Below, piece by piece: positions 1 through 7,000 of a stretch of DNA of 44,376 bases (positions are counted from its first letter, which is position 1; every line of letters begins with the position of its first letter). The translations under genes were made by a program, and so were the position numbers. The notes under the pieces are model-generated. The model was not told the origin of the DNA, ran no database searches, and was given only the letters and a program-made list of their open reading frames with translations. This stretch comes from Bauldia litoralis (GTDB lineage: Bacteria > Pseudomonadota > Alphaproteobacteria > Rhizobiales > Kaistiaceae). The DNA lies in NCBI GenBank assembly GCA_945882315.1, contig CAMCWB010000030.1:1-44376 (forward strand), read 5' to 3'.

Positions 1-107
1 GCCAAAGCAAGAAACCGCCGCGCCTGCGCAGCGTCCTTCGTCATCTTCCCAAGTTCTCGCAGAGCCGGCCCGTCAAAATCATCCCGTAGCGAAATCACTG
101 CTGCCAT
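1..107 (-). CDS. IS630-family transposase, N-terminal 35 residues (cut by window edge)
   Basis: Reading the minus strand from an ATG at 107 gives a protein starting MAAVISLRDDFDGPALREL, the typical start of the helix-turn-helix DNA-binding part of IS630/Tc1-mariner-type transposases of rhizobia. Only about 35 residues lie in the window, so the DDE catalytic domain and the rest of the element are outside to the left. A strong ribosome binding site (AAGGAGG, minus strand) sits just before the start. The gene points away from sdhB. IS630 elements usually insert at TA, but the right-hand end of this copy could not be placed exactly between 128 and 283. Family assignment is from memory of this N-terminus; completeness of the transposase is unknown. 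Confidence 0.72.
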   Translation of the reverse strand, partial: MAAVISLRDDFDGPALRELGKMTKDAAQARRFLAL

Positions 108-108
108 C

Positions 109-127
109 GTGAACCTCCTTGGTTCAC
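109..127 (-). promoter_or_regulatory. Hairpin with the transposase Shine-Dalgarno in its loop
   Basis: On the minus strand, GTGAACC and GGTTCAC form a perfect 7-bp stem around the loop AAGGA, and the transposase ATG follows one base later. The ribosome binding site is therefore partly in the loop and partly in the stem. Such structures limit transposase translation in several insertion sequences; that role here is inference. Confidence 0.45.
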
Positions 128-283
128 CTTATCGATTCAGACTTTCCGCCATTCGGAAATCCCAATGTGAGTCTCGATCAGTGCTGGCTGGTAAGCCGTC
201 GAAAATGTCCAATCGCCACAACCGTCTGTAACCGTTATAAGCTTGCCCCGAACCGCTGGCCGGAAGGGATTGAGGACGACGCA

Positions 284-1063
284 ATGGTGCAGCTGACGCT
301 CCCGAAAAACTCCAAAATCACCAAGGGGAAGGTCTGGGACCGGCCTGAGGGCGCCAAGCGGCTACGCGAATTCCACGTCTATCGCTACGATCCGGACGAC
401 GAATCGAACCCGCGCACCGACACCTATTATGTCGACATCGACGATTGCGCGCCGATGGTCCTCGACGGGCTGCTCTGGATCAAGAACAAGGTCGACCCGA
501 CGCTCGCCTTCCGGCGTTCCTGCCGCGAGGGCGTCTGCGGCTCCTGCGCGATGAATATCGACGGGACCAACACGCTCGCCTGCACCAAGGCGATGGAAGA
601 CGTCAAAGGCACGGTCGGCGTCTATCCGCTGCCGCATCTGCCGGTGATCAAGGACCTGGTTCCCGACCTCACCACCTTCTACGCCCAGCTCCAGTCGATC
701 GAGCCCTGGCTGCACACCGAGAGCGCCACGCCCGAGAAGGAGTGGCGCCAGGCGCATGCGGACCGCGAGAAGCTCGACGGGCTCTACGAGTGCATCCTCT
801 GCGCCTGCTGCTCGACCTCGTGCCCGTCCTATTGGTGGAACGGTGACCGCTATCTTGGCCCGGCCGTCCTGCTGCAGGCCTATCGCTGGCTGATCGACAG
901 CCGCGACGAGTCGACCGGCGACCGGCTCGACCATCTCGAGGATCCGTTCCGGCTCTATCGCTGCCACACGATCATGAATTGCGCGCAGACCTGTCCGAAG
1001 GGCCTCAACCCGGCCAAGGCCATCGCGGAAATCAAGAAAATGATGATCGAGCGGCGGGTTTAG
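284..1063 (+). CDS. sdhB: Succinate dehydrogenase iron-sulfur subunit
   Basis: This is the electron-transfer subunit of respiratory complex II, passing electrons from the FAD of SdhA through three iron-sulfur clusters to quinone at the inner membrane. It is 259 residues, the usual length. Cys80, Cys85, Cys88 and Cys100 form the N-terminal 2Fe-2S site; the C-terminal half carries [12 protein letters not shown] (4Fe-4S) and [14 protein letters not shown] (3Fe-4S, quinone side). The reading frame is open back to 119, but homology begins at the ATG at 284, so the longer form is not used. sdhCDA, which normally precede sdhB, are not seen on this strand between the transposase and sdhB; an IS630 copy lies there instead. 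Confidence 0.96.
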   Translation: MVQLTLPKNSKITKGKVWDRPEGAKRLREFHVYRYDPDDESNPRTDTYYVDIDDCAPMVLDGLLWIKNKVDPTLAFRRSCREGVCGSCAMNIDGTNTLACTKAMEDVKGTVGVYPLPHLPVIKDLVPDLTTFYAQLQSIEPWLHTESATPEKEWRQAHADREKLDGLYECILCACCSTSCPSYWWNGDRYLGPAVLLQAYRWLIDSRDESTGDRLDHLEDPFRLYRCHTIMNCAQTCPKGLNPAKAIAEIKKMMIERRV

Positions 1064-1249
1064 CTGCCCTCTGTCCTCGGTTTTGAAGTAATTCTGCGCC
1101 TCAAATTCCCGGTTTTCCGCGGGTTTCAGGCTTGCTTCGCCGGTCAGAATTGTTATGCCTTGGATCAATCGCGCCCGAAACTCGCTACAATTTCCTCGTA
1201 AGAGCGCGATTCGCTGCGATTGAGCGGGGCTGACGAGGGACGTTTCCGA

Positions 1250-1792
1250 ATGAGAATGTTTGTACTGGCGCCGGTCGCTTTGGCGGTTGCGCTGTCGGGT
1301 TGCGGATCGATTGGCGCTATCGGCATCTCACCGAAGGCCCAGGCGACTTCGGATACCGTCGATCCGGTGGCGGTGTCGCCGGTCGAGACCTCGACGCTGC
1401 CGCCCGTTGCCGGGGCCCCGGCAACCAACCCCGCCATCGTCGACGCCGCGCCTCCGGGCCAGCCCGGGACCATGGCTTCGGTCAATCCGCAGGCGGTCCC
1501 ATCGGGCGGGGCGCTCGGCCGGACCGATCTCCTCGGCGGCTGGACGATCGCCTCCAGCGGCGATTCCTGCCAGCTCTTCATGACCCTCACCAGCTGGACC
1601 GGCGGCTACCGCGCCTCGACGCGCGGCTGCGCCAGCGAGGTCCTCAAGTCGATCTCGGCCTGGAACCTGTCCGGCACGCAGGTCGTGCTCGCCGGCTCGG
1701 GCGGCAGCCCGGTGGCAACGCTCTTCGCGTCGGGCGGCAGCCGCTTCGACGGTCAGACCGGGCAGGGCGCGCCGGTCAGCTTCTACCGCTAG
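1250..1792 (+). CDS. Omp19-like outer-membrane lipoprotein, protease-inhibitor (Inh) fold
   Basis: The 180-residue product has a lipoprotein signal: a hydrophobic stretch ending in the lipobox LSGC, so Cys18 should be acylated. A Pro/Ala/Ser-rich linker (about residues 30-85) leads to a C-terminal domain (about 90-180) with a conserved Cys pair and the ending GRFDGQT-like/PVSFYR. This matches the alkaline-proteinase-inhibitor (Inh) domain and is close in length and ending to Brucella Omp19, a lipoprotein protease inhibitor. A role as a periplasmic or surface protease inhibitor is inferred from the family. The ATG at 1250 has GAGGGAC about 10 bases upstream; the in-frame start at 1220 would bury the signal peptide. 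Confidence 0.82.
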   Translation: MRMFVLAPVALAVALSGCGSIGAIGISPKAQATSDTVDPVAVSPVETSTLPPVAGAPATNPAIVDAAPPGQPGTMASVNPQAVPSGGALGRTDLLGGWTIASSGDSCQLFMTLTSWTGGYRASTRGCASEVLKSISAWNLSGTQVVLAGSGGSPVATLFASGGSRFDGQTGQGAPVSFYR

Positions 1793-1819
1793 CGCCGGAC
1801 CGACCAGCCGCGGCCGCCC

Positions 1820-2986
1820 TTGTCCATCGCGATCGAGACGCCGCAAGCCGGCTCGCTTGTCAGCCGCTATGGCGAGCTCGCCGCCAGGGGCGAGCTCAAT
1901 TCCGATCCAGCGCAACTCGCGGCCGCCGCGAAATTCGACGAACTCAATCAGCGCCTGAGCCAGGCGCCGGCGAAAGTCGGCGCGCTCGGCCGGCTGTTCC
2001 GCCGGGCGCCGGACCCGGTCAGGGGGCTCTACGTCTATGGCGAGGTCGGCCGCGGCAAGACCATGCTGATGGACACCTTCTTCCCGCTCGCCACCGAGGC
2101 GCGGAAACGGCGGGCGCATTTCCACGAATTCATGGCCGAGGTTCATGAGCGCGTTCATGCCGCCCGCAAGGGCAGCAAGGGGAGCGACCCGATCGCTACG
2201 GTGGCGGTCGAGATCGCCGCCGAGACGCGGCTTCTCTGCCTCGACGAGTTCATGGTCACCGACATCACCGATGCGATGATCCTGTCGCGGCTCTTCACCC
2301 AGCTCTTCGATCGCGGCCTCGTGCTGGTGGCGACCTCGAACAGCCCGCCGGAGGAGCTCTACAAGCACGGCCTCAACCGGGCGCTCTTCCTGCCTTTCAT
2401 CGATCTGCTCAAGCAGCGTACCGAGCTCGTCCGGCTGGCGGCGCGGACCGATTACCGGCTGGAGAAGCTCGGCGGCGCGCCGGTCTACGTGACGCCGCTC
2501 GGGCCGGCGGCCGATGCGGCGCTCGACGGGCTCTGGCGCGGGCTGACCGGGACCGAGCGCGGCAAGCCGACGGCGCTGCCGATGAAGGGGCGCGAAATCC
2601 CCGTGCCGCAGGCGGAAAAGGGCGTTGCCCGCTTTTCTTTCGCCGATCTCTGCCTGAAGCCGCTCGGCGCCAGCGATTTCCTCAAGATCGCGCGGAGCTT
2701 CCATACGGTCTTCATCGACCATATCCCGGTCCTCAAGGACGGCGAGCGGAACGCAGCGCGGCGCCTGATCTCGCTGGTCGACAGCTTCTACGACAACCGG
2801 GTCAAGCTGGTCGCCTCGGCCGAGACGGAGCCGCAGGGCATCTACCTGGCCGCCGACGGTCCCGAGGCCTTCTCCTTCCAGCGCGCCGTCTCGCGGCTCA
2901 TCGAGATGCGGTCGGAGGAGTATCTTGCCCTGCCGCATGGCTCGATCGGCGAGGCGAAAGACCGCGGCGGCGGCCTCTTAGCGTAA
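1820..2986 (+). CDS. zapE: Cell division protein ZapE / AFG1-family ATPase
   Basis: The 388-residue product is a cytoplasmic AFG1-like P-loop ATPase. The Walker A motif GEVGRGKT is at 74-81, and Walker B (LCLDEF) is at 139-144. The N-terminus (RYGELAARGELNSDPAQ) is typical of the family. In E. coli the homologue ZapE acts on the FtsZ ring under stress; in eukaryotes AFG1 acts on respiratory-chain subunits, which fits its place beside sdhB and the TCA genes. The start used is TTG at 1820, with no clear ribosome binding site. Its stop overlaps the end of the convergent vapC by 9 bases. Confidence 0.9.
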   Translation: MSIAIETPQAGSLVSRYGELAARGELNSDPAQLAAAAKFDELNQRLSQAPAKVGALGRLFRRAPDPVRGLYVYGEVGRGKTMLMDTFFPLATEARKRRAHFHEFMAEVHERVHAARKGSKGSDPIATVAVEIAAETRLLCLDEFMVTDITDAMILSRLFTQLFDRGLVLVATSNSPPEELYKHGLNRALFLPFIDLLKQRTELVRLAARTDYRLEKLGGAPVYVTPLGPAADAALDGLWRGLTGTERGKPTALPMKGREIPVPQAEKGVARFSFADLCLKPLGASDFLKIARSFHTVFIDHIPVLKDGERNAARRLISLVDSFYDNRVKLVASAETEPQGIYLAADGPEAFSFQRAVSRLIEMRSEEYLALPHGSIGEAKDRGGGLLA

Positions 2987-3406
2987 CGGATCGCTCCAGT
3001 TCAGCCTCTCGAAGCGGGCGAAGTCGCCGTCGCTGGAGCACAAGGTCAGTCCGTGTTCGATGGCGAGCGCCGCCAGATGCGCGTCCGGAACGAGGTTGCC
3101 CTGCACGCCCGGCCTGGCGAGGAGGGACGCCAGTATCTCGGCGTGCCGACTCGTCGGCTGCGGTATCCATACCGGCCCGGCATCGAGCCAGGCGCCGACC
3201 TGCTTCCAGGCGGCCGCCATTGGCAGCGGCTGCGGGAAGATGCGTGGATTGGTGGTGAGCCTCAGGAAGGCAAGGAGTACCGGCCAGGGCAGCCCGACCG
3301 GCGCCGTGCCGCTCAGCCTGTCGTCCAGCCAGGCGCGGGCCGTTTCATGGCGCTCGGCATCGCTGTCGACGGCGTAGATCAGAATATTCGCGTCGACCAG
3401 GATCAA
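2978..3406 (-). CDS. vapC: VapC-family toxin, PIN-domain ribonuclease
   Basis: The 142-residue protein is a single PIN domain. Acidic positions that would bind metal are visible: Asp5 in MILVDANILIYAV, Asp108 in LVPDAHLAALA, and Asp126/Asp128 in SSDGDFARF. VapC toxins are Mg-dependent RNases, often cutting tRNA or rRNA, and are held inactive by VapB. The start is a TTG that overlaps the vapB stop (TTGA), so translation should be coupled to the antitoxin, keeping toxin output low. The position of the usual middle Glu is occupied by Ala in LLAFLRL, a common variant in this subgroup as far as I recall. The 3' end overlaps zapE tail to tail. Confidence 0.88.
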   Translation of the reverse strand: MILVDANILIYAVDSDAERHETARAWLDDRLSGTAPVGLPWPVLLAFLRLTTNPRIFPQPLPMAAAWKQVGAWLDAGPVWIPQPTSRHAEILASLLARPGVQGNLVPDAHLAALAIEHGLTLCSSDGDFARFERLNWSDPLR

Positions 3407-3648
3407 CGAAAGCCTTCGCCTTCCGAATAGGTCAGCGCCTCCGCGATGTTGTCGACGCCGATGCGCGGCGAGCCCATCGCGTGCGTTTCCGTCCGGAAGT
3501 GCCGGCGTTCGGGCTGCGGTCCGCGCATCTCCTGGAGTCCACGCCGCAAAGCCTCGTTGATCACGTCTTTGATGCTGCCATCGCCGTCACGCCGCAGCTG
3601 GTCGATCTGGGCGGCAACGTCGTCATCAAGGGTCAGGGTCGTCCTCAT
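3403..3648 (-). CDS. vapB: VapB-family antitoxin, ribbon-helix-helix
   Basis: This 81-residue protein starts MRTTLTLDDDVAAQIDQL, a classic ribbon-helix-helix DNA-binding N-terminus (about residues 1-45). The flexible acidic C-terminal tail should wrap the VapC toxin. By family knowledge it neutralises VapC and represses its own promoter. It overlaps vapC by four bases. No ribosome binding site precedes the ATG at 3648; a good promoter lies so close that the message probably starts at or within a few bases of the ATG (see 3650-3685). Confidence 0.87.
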   Translation of the reverse strand: MRTTLTLDDDVAAQIDQLRRDGDGSIKDVINEALRRGLQEMRGPQPERRHFRTETHAMGSPRIGVDNIAEALTYSEGEGFR

Positions 3649-3649
3649 G

Positions 3650-3685
3650 CATCAAAGCATATAAACTTTGATGTCTTGATGTCAA
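3650..3685 (-). promoter_or_regulatory. vapBC promoter and overlapping palindromic operator, probably leaderless
   Basis: On the minus strand a consensus -35 TTGACA (3680-3685) is followed after 16 bases by TATATG (3658-3663), and the vapB ATG begins only 9 bases further on. A perfect inverted repeat, CATCAAAG (3650-3657) and CTTTGATG (3666-3673), straddles the -10. A third half-site (ATCAAG) lies just next to the -35. This layout suits autorepression by VapB, whose ribbon-helix-helix dimers bind short half-sites. The start point is inferred by spacing. Confidence 0.7.
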
Positions 3686-3746
3686 ATACTTGATTGATTT
3701 TCCTCTGTGATGCATGGGAATCGTGACGAACGCTCAAGATCGCGGC

Positions 3747-3775
3747 TTGCACTGCAGCATCAATCGGGCTAGTGA
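3747..3775 (+). promoter_or_regulatory. Candidate mdh promoter
   Basis: TTGCAC (3747-3752) and TAGTGA (3770-3775) are 17 bases apart, about 60 bases upstream of mdh. The match to the housekeeping consensus is moderate. Confidence 0.35.
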
Positions 3776-4801
<1,026 letters not shown>

Positions 4802-4819
4802 AGGTTCCGGCCCCCTGCC

Positions 4820-6019
4820 ATGAACATCCACGAATACCAGGCGAAAGCGGTTCTCAAGGAGTTCGGCATCGCGGTCTCCCGCGGCGTCGCCATTTTCTCG
4901 GCGGATGAAGCGGAGAAGGCGGCCCGTGAGCTTCCTGGTCCGCTCTGGGTCGTGAAGGCCCAGATCCATGCCGGCGGGCGCGGCAAGGGCAAGTTCAAAG
5001 AGGCGAAAGCCGGCGACAAGGGCGGCGTCCGGCTGGCCAAGTCGGTCGCCGAAGTCGTCGAGAATGCCGGTCAGATGCTTGGCTCGACGCTGGTCACGAT
5101 CCAGACCGGCCCCGAAGGCAAGGTCGTCAACCGCATCTACATCGAAGATGGCTCCGACATCGCCAAAGAGTTCTACCTCTCCTGCCTGGTCGATCGCGCT
5201 ACCGGCCATGTCGCCTTCATCGCCTCGCAGGAAGGCGGCGTGAATATCGAGGAAGTCGCCGCCAAGACGCCGGAGAAGATCCTCACCGTCCATGTCGATC
5301 CGGCGGCCGGCTACAGCGCTTATGTCGGGCGCACCATCGCCGCGGGCCTCGGCCTTGCCGGCGAGCAGGCGAAGCAGTGCGAGAAGCTGATCGAGACGCT
5401 CTACGGCGCCTTCATCGCCAAGGATATGAGCCTCCTCGAAATCAACCCGCTGATCGTCACCAAGGACGGCCGCGTCCTCTGCCTCGACGCCAAGATCAAT
5501 TTCGAGGACAACGCGCTCTTCCGTCATCCGGATGTCGCGAAGCTCCGCGATGAAACGGAAGAAAACGCCAAGGAAATCGAGGCGCAGAAGCACGAACTCA
5601 ACTATGTGGCGCTCGACGGGACGATCGGTTGCATGGTCAACGGCGCCGGGCTCGCCATGGCGACGATGGACATCATCAAGCTCTACGGTGCCGCGCCGGC
5701 GAACTTCCTCGACGTCGGCGGCAGCGCCACCAAGGAACGCGTCACGGCGGCCTTCAAGATCATCACCGCCGATCCGAAGGTGAAGGGCATCCTGGTCAAC
5801 ATCTTCGGCGGCATCATGCGTTGCGACGTCATTGCCGAAGGCGTCATCGCCGCGGTCAAGGAAATGGGTCTGAAAGTGCCGCTGGTGGTTCGCCTCGAAG
5901 GCACCAATGTCGAGCTCGGCAAGAAGATCATCGCCGAGTCCGGCCTCAACGTCGTCTCTGCCAACGATCTCGACGATGCCGCCCAGAAGGTCGTCAACGC
6001 GATCAAGGAGCCGGCCTGA
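4820..6019 (+). CDS. sucC: Succinyl-CoA synthetase (ADP-forming) subunit beta
   Basis: SucC is the nucleotide-binding ATP-grasp subunit of succinyl-CoA synthetase, which converts succinyl-CoA and ADP (or GDP) plus phosphate to succinate and ATP. The 399-residue protein begins [17 protein letters not shown] and shows the ATP-grasp motif [17 protein letters not shown] near residue 50. The C-terminal CoA-ligase part contains [16 protein letters not shown] near 330. Its stop codon shares one base with the sucD start (TGATG), a sign of translational coupling of the two subunits. Confidence 0.97.
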   Translation: MNIHEYQAKAVLKEFGIAVSRGVAIFSADEAEKAARELPGPLWVVKAQIHAGGRGKGKFKEAKAGDKGGVRLAKSVAEVVENAGQMLGSTLVTIQTGPEGKVVNRIYIEDGSDIAKEFYLSCLVDRATGHVAFIASQEGGVNIEEVAAKTPEKILTVHVDPAAGYSAYVGRTIAAGLGLAGEQAKQCEKLIETLYGAFIAKDMSLLEINPLIVTKDGRVLCLDAKINFEDNALFRHPDVAKLRDETEENAKEIEAQKHELNYVALDGTIGCMVNGAGLAMATMDIIKLYGAAPANFLDVGGSATKERVTAAFKIITADPKVKGILVNIFGGIMRCDVIAEGVIAAVKEMGLKVPLVVRLEGTNVELGKKIIAESGLNVVSANDLDDAAQKVVNAIKEPA

Positions 6020-6903
6020 TGTCCGTGCTCATCGACGCGTCGACCAAGGTCATCTGCCAGGGCTTCACCGGCAAGAACGGCACCTTCCATTCCGAGCAGG
6101 CGATCGCCTACGGCACCAAGATGGTCGGCGGCACGTCACCGGGCAAAGGCGGCCAGACGCATCTCGGCCTGCCGGTCTTCGATACGGTCGTCCAGGCCAG
6201 GGAAGCGACCGGCGCCGATGCGAGCGTCGTCTATGTGCCGCCGCCCTTTGCCGCCGACGCCATCCTCGAGGCAATTGCCGCCGAGATCCCGCTCATCGTC
6301 TGCATCACGGAGGGCATCCCGGTCCTCGACATGGTGCGCGTCAAGCGGGCACTGACCGGCTCGAGATCGCGCCTGATCGGGCCGAACTGCCCCGGCGTCA
6401 TGACGGCCGGCGAATGCAAGATAGGCATCATGCCGGGCAATATCTTCCGCAAGGGCTCGGTCGGCATCGTTTCGCGCTCCGGCACGCTCACCTATGAGGC
6501 GGTGTTCCAGACGAGCAATGCCGGCCTCGGCCAGACCAGCGCCGTCGGCATCGGCGGCGACCCGGTCAAGGGCACCGATTTCATCGAAGTGCTCGAAATG
6601 TTCCTGGCCGACGACAAGACCGAGTCGATCGTCATGATCGGCGAGATCGGTGGTTCGTCGGAGGAAGATGCCGCCGATTTCCTCAAGATCGAGGCAAAGC
6701 GCGGCCGCAAGAAGCCCATGGTCGGCTTCATCGCCGGCGTGACGGCCCCGCCCGGCCGCCGCATGGGCCATGCTGGCGCAATCATTGCCGGTGGACGCGG
6801 TGGTGCCGGAGACAAGATCGAGGCCATGAAATCGGCCGGAATCAATGTTTCTCCATCGCCGGCCCGTCTCGGCAAGACGCTCGTCGAGGTCTTGAAGGGC
6901 TGA
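6019..6903 (+). CDS. sucD: Succinyl-CoA synthetase (ADP-forming) subunit alpha
   Basis: SucD binds CoA in its N-terminal Rossmann domain and carries the histidine that is phosphorylated during catalysis. The 294-residue protein starts [21 protein letters not shown]; the CoA-binding part shows [17 protein letters not shown] near 38-54. The active-site His251 is in RRMGHAGAI. The frame extends far upstream inside sucC without biological meaning; the ATG at 6019, overlapping the sucC stop, is the start that matches the family. A 97-base gap with a hairpin separates it from sucA. Confidence 0.97.
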   Translation: MSVLIDASTKVICQGFTGKNGTFHSEQAIAYGTKMVGGTSPGKGGQTHLGLPVFDTVVQAREATGADASVVYVPPPFAADAILEAIAAEIPLIVCITEGIPVLDMVRVKRALTGSRSRLIGPNCPGVMTAGECKIGIMPGNIFRKGSVGIVSRSGTLTYEAVFQTSNAGLGQTSAVGIGGDPVKGTDFIEVLEMFLADDKTESIVMIGEIGGSSEEDAADFLKIEAKRGRKKPMVGFIAGVTAPPGRRMGHAGAIIAGGRGGAGDKIEAMKSAGINVSPSPARLGKTLVEVLKG

Positions 6904-6976
6904 GGTCCTGACGCGATATGTGCGTGTAGTTCGCGATGTCTGTGGAGCGCGGCATGTGGCTGCGCGGATTTGAGAG

Positions 6977-6998
6977 CGTGGGAGCCTCCTCTCCCGCG
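6977..6998 (+). promoter_or_regulatory. Hairpin abutting the sucA start codon
   Basis: Positions 6977-6984 and 6991-6998 form an 8-bp stem (one G-T pair) with loop CCTCCT, ending two bases before the sucA ATG at 7001. The only Shine-Dalgarno-like bases (GGGAG, 6980-6984) are in the left arm, and the loop itself is complementary to AGGAGG. Folding would hide the ribosome site, suggesting translational control of the 2-oxoglutarate dehydrogenase E1 gene. Confidence 0.45.
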
Positions 6999-7000
6999 AA

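Noticed and set aside
119-283. Upstream extension of sdhB to an earlier start
   Set aside because: The extra 55 residues overlap the IS region and have no similarity to SdhB; the ATG at 284 gives normal length.
1064-1249. Terminator after sdhB
   Set aside because: Partial CCCG/CGGG pairings near 1105-1125 are interrupted; no convincing stem was found. The gap holds nothing else I can support.
1328-2938. 536-codon minus-strand frame over the lipoprotein and zapE genes
   Set aside because: Covers parts of two real genes antisense; no start signal or motif.
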